Shown piece by piece: positions 11,733 through 21,400 of a DNA stretch of 64,000 bases; the stretch's first letter is position 1; the number at the start of each line of letters is the position of its first letter. The notes below the pieces were generated by a model that saw only the letters and a list, made by a program, of their open reading frames with translations, did not search any database and was not told where the DNA came from. Position numbers and translations under genes: made by a program. Source of the stretch: Cololabis saira (Eukaryota; Chordata; Actinopteri; Beloniformes; Belonidae); NCBI RefSeq assembly GCF_033807715.1, contig NC_084591.1:48460915-48524914 (forward strand), written 5' to 3'.

Positions 11733-11845
11733 GCTATAAAAACAACTTTTTAAGAAAGATAACTGATTTTTGTGGGGGTATAAGTGCGACCATCTGGGAG
11801 CCTGAGACTTATGCTGCTGCTGCCTGCTGCGCCATACCGGAAGTC

Positions 11846-11976
11846 CAGACAGATCCTATTTAAGTGATTACTTGATTGAGAAGAGGTGTGGCAGTAATCA
11901 GGCCTGGGTGTGGCTACAGAAATTGAACTCAGCTTTCCAAAAATGTGATAAACCACAGATAATTTATGTTTTAACC

Positions 11977-12022
<46 letters not shown>

Positions 12023-12252
12023 TGTGTGTGTGTGTGTAAAATCACTTTTCACACAGGTCCATGACCATGTGGGTTTGGATTTTTCTTTCCCCTAAATAAA
12101 AACCTTCATTTAAAAACTGCATTTTGTGTTTACTTGTGTTATCTTTGTCTAATATTTAAATTTGTTTGATGATCTAAACATTTAAGTGTGACAAACATGC
12201 AAAAAAATAAGAAATCAGGAAGGGGGCAAACACTTTTTCCGACAACTGTATA
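11846..12252. mobile_element. Tc1-like miniature element remnant (left part before the L1 at about 6091-6121)
   Basis: Sequence such as GGCAGTAATCAGGCCTGGGT and CAGGAAGGGGGCAAACACTT, ending TTTTCCGACAACTGTA, is characteristic of a common fish Tc1-type element. The L1 target duplication lies inside it. A TG microsatellite (11978-12038) has grown within it. Confidence 0.6.
11978..12038 (+). repeat. (TG)n microsatellite
   Basis: About 30 TG repeats with one TA interruption. Confidence 0.95.
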
Positions 12253-12294
12253 TACCAACACATATGAATAAATAACACATACACACACATATAC

Positions 12295-12298
<4 letters not shown>

Positions 12299-12347
<49 letters not shown>
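12299..12347 (+). repeat. (AT)n microsatellite
   Basis: About 23 uninterrupted AT repeats following an (AC)/(AT)-mixed tract from 12270. Confidence 0.95.
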
Positions 12348-12350
<3 letters not shown>

Positions 12351-12425
12351 AAAGAGAGAGCATGGCAGGAGGAAAGAAGGATAGAAAATTGGGTCATTTT
12401 GACCCGAAGACAGCACAAGGGTTAA
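12348..12425 (+). mobile_element. right arm of TTAA-flanked (piggyBac-like) miniature element
   Basis: Ends GGGTCATTTTGACCCGAAGA, CAGCACAAGGG then TTAA (12422-12425), the same terminus as elements at 39219, 47948, 51777 and 56395. The left arm is missing. Confidence 0.6.
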
Positions 12426-13444
12426 ATAAGCACATTTTCAGAAATTCTGCCTAGACTAGCAGCAGAGGTGTCAAGTAACGAAGTACAAATACTTTGTTAC
12501 CTTACTTAAGTAGAAATTTTGGTTATCTATACTTCACTGGAGTAATTATTTTTCAGACGACTTTTTACTTTTACTCCTTACATTTTGACGCAATTATCTG
12601 TACTTTTTACTCCTTACATTTTAAAAACAGCCTCGTTACTCTATTTCATTTGGGCCTTTAATAAAAACTATCCAGTTAAATTGCTCCATCCGGATAGAGT
12701 GAATTTGGTTGTGGTTGTTTCAGATGTTCTTGTCCAGTTTTGTTCTTACATCCGTTCCCTCAGATTCCTGCAACTAAACTTGGATGTACATTCCAATAAA
12801 GGTTAGGATAAATGATAACATGAACATGAAGTTTGACTTTTTGCACCATTACAATACTTATAGGCAACTAGTCATCATATCTCCTGCTCTCTGAAACACA
12901 TGTTAATGCTCAATAGTACACATATATGCTTCTTTAATATATTTACATTATACTAAGATACATTCATTTCAATGGCTTTTGTCCTTAATGGCTTTTTTCC
13001 CCTTACATTACTTTTACTTTTATACTTTAAGTAGTTTTGAAACCAGTACTTTTATACTTTTACTTGAGTAAAAAATTTGAGTTGATACTTCAACTTCTTC
13101 AGGAGTATTTTTAAACTCTAGTATCTATACTTCTACCCAGAGGTGGGTAGTAACATTTACTCCGTTACATTTACTTGAGTACGTTTTGGGAAATGTTGTA
13201 CTTTTAGGAGTAGTTTTGAATCACTATACTTTTTACTTTTACTTGAGTAGATTTGTGAAGAAGAAACTGTTCCTCTTACTCCGCTACATTAGGCTACGTT
13301 GAGCTGTTACTTTTCTTTTATCCCTTTTATCCACGTACACGTCAATCTCATGACATCACTGGGTGATTCTTTGGGAAAAATGTTTGTTTTGCATGTTTTG
13401 TCACATTTACACAGACTCAAACACACACAGAGTTTCTATGAGTT

Positions 13445-13742
13445 TGTGGTGGATATACACACACAAGACAATTGTTAATTCTCAGAGTTATAATTCACGG
13501 CGACCTCGCCCATGTTACAATGCCTTGTTAGTTCCTTTTACAAGGGATATTCTTCCCTTTAATTATACGTGCTACTTTAAGAGTAGAGACACACCTCGGA
13601 GGTGTTCACGTCTTTACCTGCGCGAGAGTTTGCTGTTTGGTGGTTTTTGATTATTCACTGTGTTAATTGAATTAAATGGAGTGCTCTCCAAAGAGGAATT
13701 AATCTCCGTCATTTCTCTGCCTACATCAACCGCACTCCCACA
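13445..13742 (+). repeat. Gypsy left LTR
   Basis: 298 bp, starts TGTGGTGGATATACACAC, ends CGCACTCCCACA. By eye it shows no difference from the right LTR. Confidence 0.93.
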
Positions 13743-13791
13743 TTGGTGACCCCGTTTTTCTCTCGGACGTTTCCAGGGATTATTACTGAAC

Positions 13792-14313
13792 ATGTCTGCT
13801 TCACTGAAGTTGCCCGAATTTTGGGAACAAAACGCGAGCGCATGGTTTGCACAGGCTGAGGCTCAATTCGCCATTAAGGACATTACAGCGGATGACATAA
13901 AGTTTTATCATGTCGTGGCATCACTCACCAGCGCAACTGCAGGGAGAGTGGTGAGTCTGCTAGAACGTCCTCCGACGCGGAACAAATACACCACTCTGAA
14001 GGCACATTTACTGGACACTTTTGGACTCTCTGAATCCGAGCGGGCGCGCCAGCTCCTCTCTCTACCCGCTCTCGGCGACAGCAAGCCTTCTGAGCGGATG
14101 GATCACATGCTGGCTCTGCTGGGAGACCACCAGCCCTGTTTCATTTTCCAGGAGATATTCCTGCAGCAGCTGCCTGACCAGGTTCGTTTGGCTCTGGCTA
14201 ACTCTTCTATTACTGATTTTCGCCAGTTGGCCAGGGAGGCTGATAAATTTTTCTCCGCTGGGAAAAAGTGTTTTGCGGCCACGCCCCCTTCTACCTCAGG
14301 GGCTTCGGAATAG
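13792..14313 (+). CDS. Gypsy gag-like protein, C-terminally truncated (173 aa)
   Basis: Retrotransposon capsid-type protein. Begins MSASLKLPEFWEQNASAWFA and contains LGDSKPSERMDHMLALLGDH and ITDFRQLAREADKFF, a pattern common in fish Gypsy gag proteins. The frame ends soon after (stop at 14311-14313), at the junction of the internal deletion, without the usual zinc knuckle. Lies 50 bp after the left LTR. Confidence 0.8.
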   Translation: MSASLKLPEFWEQNASAWFAQAEAQFAIKDITADDIKFYHVVASLTSATAGRVVSLLERPPTRNKYTTLKAHLLDTFGLSESERARQLLSLPALGDSKPSERMDHMLALLGDHQPCFIFQEIFLQQLPDQVRLALANSSITDFRQLAREADKFFSAGKKCFAATPPSTSGASE

Positions 14314-14382
14314 CTTTGGGAGGGTCATACGGGTCCCTGGTCGTTTCACTGGGCCTGTTCTTGTGAATTCTGGGGGGACGTG

Positions 14383-14680
14383 TGTGGTGGATATACACAC
14401 ACAAGACAATTGTTAATTCTCAGAGTTATAATTCACGGCGACCTCGCCCATGTTACAATGCCTTGTTAGTTCCTTTTACAAGGGATATTCTTCCCTTTAA
14501 TTATACGTGCTACTTTAAGAGTAGAGACACACCTCGGAGGTGTTCACGTCTTTACCTGCGCGAGAGTTTGCTGTTTGGTGGTTTTTGATTATTCACTGTG
14601 TTAATTGAATTAAATGGAGTGCTCTCCAAAGAGGAATTAATCTCCGTCATTTCTCTGCCTACATCAACCGCACTCCCACA
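14383..14680 (+). repeat. Gypsy right LTR
   Basis: 298 bp, apparently identical to the left LTR, which points to a recent insertion. Confidence 0.93.
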
Positions 14681-15169
14681 AGTTCATGTTTGTTCTAGTT
14701 CTGCCTGGTTAAAAAAGAAAAGTACAAAGGCTTGACATTTTGTGCAACTTGTGCTTAATTTATTTTTTTATTCTGTTATTATTTTATTTATTTTATTATT
14801 TATTAAAGTACTTGAACTTACTTTAAGATTATTTTAATTTCAGCTATTTTTTAATTAATTTTAATTGTATTATTTTATTGATTTAATTTGCCTAAAGGTG
14901 ATTATTTTGTACTTTTGTCTGTTTGAATGGTTGTGTTAAAAAAATAAATCAGACGTTACTCAACAGTTACTCAGTAGGCTGCTTGAGTAGTTTTTTCCCC
15001 AAGTACTTTTTTACTTTTACTCAAGTAATTATTTGGATGACTACTTTTTACTTCTACTTGAGTCATATTATTCTGAAGTAACAGTACTTTTACTTGAGTA
15101 CAATTTTTGGCTCCTCTACCAGCTCTGCTTCTACCTGAGTAATGAATGTGAATACCTTTGACACCTCTG

Positions 15170-15278
15170 TCTAGCAGGAACAGTCGTCCGGCCGCAGCGC
15201 GGAGCTGTCGCTGCTCGCACACTCGTCTAGCAGCGGGGGCGCGCCGCGGGAGCGCGCCGCGATGGTGACGGACGGACG
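15170..15278 (+). promoter_or_regulatory. cnot1: cnot1 CpG-rich core promoter region
   Basis: This short stretch is rich in CG dinucleotides (GGGGGCGCGCCGCGGGAGCG-type sequence near 15235-15260), unlike the AT-rich transposon on its left. It ends in GACGCCATTTTATTTTG at about 15276, which contains the GCCAT core of a YY1-type initiator site. No TATA box is obvious. The region begins directly after an hAT target-site duplication (15170-15177), so the unique promoter DNA upstream of exon 1 is very short. The exact start of transcription cannot be read. Confidence 0.6.
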
Positions 15279-15357
15279 CCATTTTATTTTGAAAATCAAA
15301 CTGAACTGGAGGAACCGCAAAGTCTTCCATTTCAAGTTTGTGCGGGGGAATAATTAG
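15262..15357 (+). promoter_or_regulatory. upstream ORF in exon 1 (31 codons)
   Basis: ATG at 15262 in a GCGATGG context opens a 31-codon reading frame ending in TAG at 15355-15357. It would be translated only if transcription begins upstream of it. A second, three-codon ATG-stop frame follows at about 15360. Confidence 0.35.
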
Positions 15358-15394
15358 GGATGAGGATCTGAATTACTTCATTTTGGGAGCAACG
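15262..15394 (+). other. cnot1: cnot1 exon 1 (5' UTR, start approximate)
   Basis: Non-coding first exon inferred from the CpG-rich context and a strong donor, AACG|GTGAGA, at 15394/15395. Exon 2 supplies the matching acceptor at 18179. The left boundary is only a guess; transcription may start anywhere from about 15180 to 15285. If it starts upstream of 15262, the exon contains an upstream ORF (15262-15357). Confidence 0.6.
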
Positions 15395-15900
15395 GTGAGA
15401 TTTGTTACATATGTATGAAACAAGCGTCCAGAAGCGGGTTAGAAGTGCGTTAGAATCTAAACAGCGTTTTCAACACAGAGGATGGTCGATGGCCAAGCAG
15501 CCCCCGGGGGGGGCTATTTACTGGAGAGAGACGCTATTATGATGCTTTTTATTACAACACAACGGCTAAATTACACGTTTTTTTTCTTTTTTTTGTTCAA
15601 AAGAGTAGACTTTAAAATAACAGTGAAATACATTTTGGTGTGGGAGTTGTTTGAACTTTAATGGGGCATTTGTAAGTGTTGGCGCGTCCATGAACTAGTC
15701 GGAGCCCGAGAGGGGGGGGAGCTAATGCTAACAAGGTGAATGCAATCACTGACTGTTTCGGTCGGGATTAGACCCATCTGCAGCACCCTAGGGCGGTACG
15801 GTTCTTTACGCGTGTGGGGTGTGTTTGTATATACGCAACTGGACGTTAAAATGTAAAAAAAAAGCGCCGTGTTTCCGTCTCCAGCGAGCGAGCTGGACGC

Positions 15901-15942
15901 GTGCTAGGCGGCTAGGCTAGCGCTAGCCTAGCCGCCTAGCAC
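15901..15942. repeat. perfect 42-bp palindrome with no spacer
   Basis: Arms 15901-15921 and 15922-15942 are exact reverse complements (outer end GTGCTAGGCGG, centre CTAGCGCTAG). It lies in intron 1 about 510 bp after the exon 1 donor, in GC-rich DNA, and could extrude as a cruciform or hairpin. Confidence 0.95.
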
Positions 15943-15957
15943 CGACCACTAGAATAG

Positions 15958-16077
15958 AGGCTGATTTATGGTTCCGCGTCACAACGACGCAGATCCTACG
16001 GCGTAGGGTTACGCGGCGACGCGCACCGTACGCCGTAGACTACGCCGTCGGTTTAACGCGGAAGCATAAATCAGGCT
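15958..16077. mobile_element. short palindromic GC-rich miniature element (CGTAGG family)
   Basis: Starts AGGCTGATTTATGGTTCCGC and ends with GCATAAATCAGGCT; core carries TACGGCGTAGG and its inverse. One of several copies in the window. Confidence 0.7.
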
Positions 16078-16124
16078 GAGCCAGTGTTTGAGTGTCGCCC
16101 TCCAGCCTCGTGTTCCAGCTATTA

Positions 16125-16345
16125 AGTTGTGGCAATTGGGCACTTTTGGGAAGCTTTGGTTTTATTTATTTTATTATAATCTAGCTCTTGATTATTATTA
16201 TTATTAGTTGTTTTAAAGAGCGTCTTGGAAAATGAGGACTTTTGACATTAATTGCATTTTAATTGTGGTTTTTTCACTTTTTTGGCACCAAATTGTTGGA
16301 ACAATAATATAATAATCAAGAGGCAAAAAGAAACAGCCTTGAAAT
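16125..16345. repeat. intron 1 copy of a repeated segment (partner at 20995-21195)
   Basis: Shares GCACTTTTGGGAAGCTTTGG-type sequence, TAATCTAGC, TGAGGAC, GAATTGCATTTTAATTGTGG-type sequence and GTTGGAACAATAATATAATA with 20995-21195, in the same orientation. Boundaries are not sharp and no termini are recognised. Confidence 0.7.
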
Positions 16346-16550
16346 CCTTGAAAGTGCTTGAATTTCAAGGCCTGAAAAGTGCTTGAAATTGTAAGTCTTG
16401 TGTCTTTCACAAAATTGTGATCTGACTAGTTTAGTTTAGTTATTACAAGGAGAAATATAATCAGTAAGATGAAACATCACTAGATGTTTACAACACGATA
16501 CAATGTACATAATTGTGATAAAAAGCAGAAAAAATAATTATGAGTATATA

Positions 16551-16919
16551 CAAGACTGTCTCAGAAAATTTGAATATTGTGATAAAGTTCTTTATTTTCT
16601 GTAATGCAATTTAAAAAAAAAAAAAAAAAAAAGTCATACATTCTGGATTCGTTACAAATCAACTGAAATATTGCAAGCCTTTTATTATTTTAATATTGCT
16701 GATTATGGTTTACAGTTTAAGATTAAGATTCCCAGAATATTCAAATTTTTTGAGATAGGATATTTGAGTTTTCTTAAACTGTAAGCCATGATCAGCAATA
16801 TTAAAATAATAAAAGGCTTGCAATATTTCAGTTGATTTGAATCCAGAATGTACGACATTTTTGCATTACAGAAAATAAAGGACTTTATCACAATATTCTA
16901 GTTTTCTGAGACAGTCCTG
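16551..16919. mobile_element. Tc1/mariner-like miniature element
   Basis: Starts CAAGACTGTCTCAGAAAA, ends TTTTCTGAGACAGTCCTG, with TA on both sides. Long inverted arms share TTGCAAGCCTTTTATTATTT and TATTGCTGATTATGG. Same family at 25997, 45404 and 62787. Confidence 0.85.
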
Positions 16920-17394
16920 TATATCCCTGTAGATCTTTTACCCCAGTGATAAGGTGCTTGAAGATTTAGAAAGTGCTTGAAAAGCTTCTGTGAGGCGTCC
17001 TGTTGACAGGAGAGCTGCATGAATGTGCTGGAGTGGGCAGGTAGGAGGGCTGGCTAACGCCGTAGCTCGTCCTTTGTTCCAGTGAGTGAATGTAATAGCT
17101 CTTTCTGCCTACATTTCATTTTAAACTCAGTGTTAGTTGTGGCAGATGCCCCCCTACGTTGCGTGGTTGTGTTGTTTCTCTCTCGTGAGCTCCTCCAGTC
17201 ATTGATTCTGCAGCAGGTCTAGGTTGCTGCCGGGGCCTAGTCCAGCTGCTGGCATGCAGGATCATGTTCCCCTGAAAGTTGCAAGTTGCTGTACCAAACT
17301 GCCACTTTAACTTGCACTGAACTCACTTGAAGAATCCATTTCTATATGAATGGCTTGTGAAGGGACATTTTAATTGTGTATGTGTGGGTCTGTC

Positions 17395-18014
17395 CAGGGG
17401 TGCAGATCCCATGTTAGGATTGGGGGACACACCAACGTGATTTTAATTTTAAATTTTTTGCCAATATGCAACTCATGCCATAAATTGGTAAAGGCTCGCC
17501 AAAAAATCCTGCACAGGGAATCATTTATTGTGCTTACCTTTCTTGTTTATTTGTCCTAAACAGCCAACAGTGTGTGTCACTGCTTACTTAACTGTTATAT
17601 TCCTAAATCATCATGTTAAGGGTTTTGGGCATGTAGTGTCTACTCATCTCAAATTCTTCTCACCATCTTCCGTTTATCCTATGGGACTACTTCATGCACG
17701 ATCAATTGATATATGGATGAAATATGGAGCCCTAAACAAGTTTGTTTAAACTAACTGATCATGTTTTAACACAGTTATGGTGGTAAACGGTTCTAAAAAA
17801 AAAATTCTGTACACCTCAAAACGCACCGTGGATGTATTATTTTTTTTAGAAATATATTTTTAATAAATATTCTACATATTCAACCTTTAAGTCTGAAAAT
17901 ACATTTGTTCAATTTTGAATAATTTAGGGTATTTTTATTGGGGGGGACAATTCATGTTTTTCAGAATTTGGGGGGGCCATGTCCCCCCCGTACCCCCCGG
18001 GATCTGCACCCATG
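17395..18014. mobile_element. hAT-like element in intron 1
   Basis: Starts CAGGGGTGCAGATCCCATG and ends GGATCTGCACCCATG, flanked by a perfect 8-bp duplication GGTCTGTC (17387-17394 and 18015-18022). No transposase frame. Confidence 0.85.
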
Positions 18015-18179
18015 GGTCTGTCATCCACGCAGGCCCCAAAGCCTGTCAGTGTTGTCAGTGAATAATATAGATGTTGACATGCATGAATTAAAGGTGTGCT
18101 TCCACGTTTAGCTCAGCTGGGGGGAAAAAAGTGTGTTGCATTGTAAAATTAATTGTATATGTTCTTTTTTTTATTGCAG

Positions 18180-18203
18180 ATGCTGCACTTGATTTTAAAC
18201 TGA
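18180..18203 (+). promoter_or_regulatory. upstream ORF 2 (7 codons) at the first base of exon 2
   Basis: The first three bases of exon 2 are ATG, opening a seven-codon frame that ends in TGA at 18201-18203. Because it starts exactly at the splice junction, it exists whichever transcription start is used in exon 1. Confidence 0.4.
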
Positions 18204-18477
18204 AGGACTCTACCCCTTAGTACTGGGAGCCACTGAACGGACAACACATTTGGAAGCCAACATTTGTCACACCTTTGGGGGGGGGGAGCAGAAGTAACCT
18301 ATCACTGAAGTGACAAAAGGGGAATAATGGTGATTTTGCGCCGTGCTCGGCCGCCTGCTTCCGCCCCAACCAGCAATGAATCTTGACTCGCTCTCGCTGG
18401 CTTTGTCTCAAATCAGCTATCTGGTGGACAATTTAACAAAGAAAAACTACAGAGCCAGCCAGCAAGAAATACAGCAT
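18180..18477 (+). CDS. cnot1: cnot1 exon 2: 196 nt of 5' UTR, then residues 1-34
   Basis: Acceptor TTATTGCAG|ATG at 18179/18180 and donor CAGCAT|GTAAGTAG at 18477/18478. The coding part starts at ATG 18376 (AGCAATGAAT) and reads [20 protein letters not shown], the conserved CNOT1 N-terminus. The UTR part contains two upstream ATGs (18180 and 18327), listed separately. Confidence 0.95.
18327..18386 (+). promoter_or_regulatory. upstream ORF 3, overlapping the cnot1 start codon out of frame
   Basis: ATG at 18327 in an ATAATGG context (purine at -3, G at +4) opens a 19-codon frame ending in TGA at 18384-18386. It runs through the main ATG at 18376 in another frame. An overlapping upstream ORF of this kind usually lowers main-ORF initiation; that effect is inferred. 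Confidence 0.4.
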
Positions 18478-21400
18478 GTAAGTAGTAGTAGCCACGTCTG
18501 TTACATGTCTTTTTAAAACAGGTGCTACTGGTACTTTGGTATATCTGTACATAAAGTTAGTACTAGTTAAGTTGCACATGTATATTTCTTATCTAAACTA
18601 GAACACATTTTCTTCCATCCTGCAGAACGTCTTTAACACCGTAAATTTGTATTGCAGGTTTTGTTCATATAGGGGAAACGTGGTAGACATGGTGTCTTTA
18701 AAACAATACTCATGTTTGGCTGATCATCCACACCAGTCCTATCAATCATCTGAACAAAGTGTTGATATTTTCCAACTATATATGCGGGATTTGCAAACAT
18801 GAGGCATCTATATCATGCATATCAATGAATTGATATTGGTCCCCTTATTCATTCATGAACTGTGTTGGTGGATTTCCAGATGATTCCTTGATGCTGATAA
18901 AAGATATCGAGTCTTCTGCACTAAGAGGCGTTAATACTCACGCTGCATTGGCCCTTCCAGATACAAACTTTTGTCATCAGTTTCACATGGCATTGTGTTG
19001 AACAAATGATGCTCCATTTATTGTGGAAATACGGTCTTTAGTGGAAGTAAACAGTTAAGTAGAGTTTTAGGCCCTGTCCCAATCCCCCCCACTCCTACTT
19101 TTCATCCCTACCCCTAAATTCTGCGTGTTCCCGTGAGGGTAGTGGTGTCCCAATTCCTCTTTTCACCTATGCCCCTTTTGCACTAGTATCACCTCAGCTC
19201 GGTTCTACCCGTTTTGCCCTTTTGCACTAGGGCTGAGACGGGTAGAGCCGCTCCAAGCCGATACTTTTTTCTGTAACCATTTCAGTGAGGTTCTATACGG
19301 GGCTGAGCAGGGACTATTTCCGACGTCACCACCCTCCACGCCAGTGATTGGTCGGGGGGCGGGGCTGTCACCACCCTCCGCGCCCCTGATTGGTCGGGGG
19401 CGGGGCCGTCAGACGTTTGAATAAGGAAGCGGGAGTCAGAGCGAGAGCGACCCGCGGCTCGCTGCGATTTTATTATAAAGCGCAAAACGTCTGTTTGGTG
19501 ATCCTACTCTGAGGTGCAGATGTTCATAAACCTGGTGACTGACGAGAGAATTAAAAAAGGGATGTAGATGGGCTGTTTTACTCTCAGCCGCTCGCGGCTC
19601 CAGCAGATTTCTGATCAGCGCTGACATGAACAAAGCAGTTGCGCAATCGAGTACGTCACAGCAGCTTCACCCCAACCTGCCCACTTCTCCCCTGGCTGTG
19701 GAAAAACAAACGGGTAGAGGCGGGTAAAGGCCTGACGAGCCGAGTCGGGCCGAGTAAGTTCTGGTGCAAAAGTGCCACTAGGGGGAGTGAAGAGAACGAG
19801 TGTAGTGGCTATGAATCTGTCCCTACGGATCGAGGGTTTTCGGATGCTCACTAGCTGAACTAGGGACAGAAAAATTTCCAAGAATGCTTTTCGTCGTCAT
19901 TTGCAGACTGAATCAAAAAAAAAAAAAACATGGCGGACATTTCTTATTTTTTTTGTGAATAAAATCAATATTTTGAGTTAGTTTCTGCATAAAAATGCGT
20001 TTTGATACATTTCTAGCGAGAAATATATATTTTACTTTCATACTATTCACTCAGTGAATGTATATAATCACTCGCTTGCCCGTTGTTGCGAAGTCTTTTC
20101 AGATTTCGCCAGAATAAAGGCTGATTTATGGTTCCGCGTTACACCAACGCAGAGCCTACGGCGTAGGTTACGTAACCTACACCGTAGGCTCTGCGTTGGT
20201 GTAACGCGGAACCATAAATCTGCTCTGGAGCCGACAGGCAGAAATCCCGAAATTTTCGGAGCAAATTTCTTTACGGGGCTAGCCACATGTTAGATTTCAT
20301 CTATTAAACCAACATTTATCTTCCTAAATGATTTATTTCAGCCAGCGGTAATTCTCCACAGAGCTGCAGGTTTCTCCCCGGGACGACGGCGGAGGCCGAT
20401 CACGTCTGTACTCCGGCTGCTGCTGCTGGTCCGGGCCGGCGGCTCTTATCTCCGAAAACATCAGATCAAATTTCTTAACAGGCGTTATTTGGATAAACTG
20501 AGCCCAGGTTGAGGATCGTAACGGTTACCTTTCCACCTGAAAAAATATTAAAACTTAATAAAGTGGCATATTAACAGCGCTACAGCTGAAATTAAAACAG
20601 CTTTTGGCTCTCAGCTTCCTGATTTTAGTGGTGGTGCTGAAAGTAGGAGTAGGGGGAGTATTGGGACAGACCTGGGAAGATTTCAAGTGCCTTAAAATCT
20701 GTCCCTTCTTTTTTAGGGCTAGTGGTAGTGAGGGAGGGCTAGTGAATGAAAGTAGGGGGTGTATTGGGATTGGCCCTTAAACTCTTGTTTGTGGAAAAAC
20801 GGAATCAACAAATTGAGTCCATTTAGATTATTAAACAACATGCTGAGACGTTGTGCTTTTTACCATCAACGTGTAAACGAACGGCTTCTGTTGTGCTGAA
20901 TTGTGTGTGTAATACAGGCCTACAAGAAAAAACTGAACAGATGCTGAGCACTATTTCTGTAAAACTATTAGGTTGAGCTGAACTGAGTGACGTGGCAATC
21001 GGGCACTTTGAAAGCTTGGTTTATTTATTTAATTATAATCTAGCAGTTAATGTATCAGGGATGCAGCTCTAGATTATTAGTTATTTTAAAGAGCATCTTG
21101 GACAATGAGGACGTTGCCATGAATTGCATTTTAATTGTGGTTTCACTTTTTGGCACCAAACTGTTGGAACAATAATATAATAAGAGGCAAAAGGAAAAAA
21201 ATACTGTGCAACATATTCTGTCTTGTGCTCAGAATAACATTTGTACTCAAAACTTCGACTCCTCTTGATCATGGGAAAGTGATGCCCAGACAATAGCAGT
21301 CATGCTGGTGTTTATATCCAAAAACACTTAAGGAATTATTTGAACAGTGTTACCAGCATTTGCTATTTTTCTATGTTAAGTTGATGAAAGCAAGCAGCTT

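Larger units (their letters stand above)
6122..11845 (-). mobile_element. full-length L1-clade LINE retrotransposon
   Basis: Flanked on both sides by the identical 17-bp duplication CAGACAGATCCTATTTA (6105-6121 and 11846-11862). Minus sense: short 5' UTR (11845-11733), ORF1 (11732-10668), a 434-bp inter-ORF region, ORF2 (10233-6464, two frame breaks), a 3' UTR of about 340 bp, and an A-rich tail (T-rich at 6122-6150 on +). The perfect duplication suggests a fairly recent insertion. It landed in an older Tc1-like element, whose sequence resumes at 11863. Confidence 0.92.
13445..14680 (+). mobile_element. Ty3/Gypsy LTR retrotransposon, internal deletion derivative
   Basis: Two 298-bp LTRs (13445-13742 and 14383-14680), each starting TG and ending CA, with a 4-bp AGTT duplication (13441-13444 and 14681-14684). 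A primer-binding-like TTGGTGACCCCG follows the left LTR, and a G-rich polypurine stretch (CTGGGGGG) precedes the right one. Only a gag gene remains; protease, reverse transcriptase and integrase are gone. Confidence 0.92.
13138..15127. mobile_element. hAT-like element, middle shell of nest
   Basis: Starts CAGAGGTGGGTAGTAAC and ends CTCCTCTACCAGCTCTG. Both sides carry the identical 8-bp CTTCTACC (13130-13137 and 15128-15135). Interior has the ACTTTTACTTGAGTA motif typical of this fish family. Contains the Gypsy element 13445-14680. Confidence 0.85.
12463..15169. mobile_element. hAT-like element, outer shell of a three-level nest
   Basis: Starts CAGAGGTGTCAAGTAACG and ends TTTGACACCTCTG. Flanks ACTAGCAG (12455-12462) and TCTAGCAG (15170-15177) form an 8-bp duplication with one mismatch. 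No transposase. Its right edge touches the cnot1 promoter. Contains 13138-15127. Confidence 0.8.
19070..20776. mobile_element. PIF/Harbinger-like composite, copy 2 (intron 2, inverted relative to copy 1)
   Basis: Starts GGCCCTGTCCCAATCC, ends GGGATTGGCCC, flanked by TTA (19067-19069 and 20777-20779). Contains the nested element 19170-19777 and a small CGTAGG-family element at its core (20113-20222). Confidence 0.75.

Noticed and set aside
13792..14313. Domesticated gag gene near cnot1
   Set aside because: It is bounded by apparently identical LTRs with a target duplication, so it belongs to a recent Gypsy copy and shows no sign of host use.
15..15169. A second host gene upstream of cnot1
   Set aside because: Every coding-like segment found there (gag-like, HARBI1-like, Myb-like, L1 ORF1/ORF2, Gypsy gag) belongs to a mobile element. 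No host exon could be supported.
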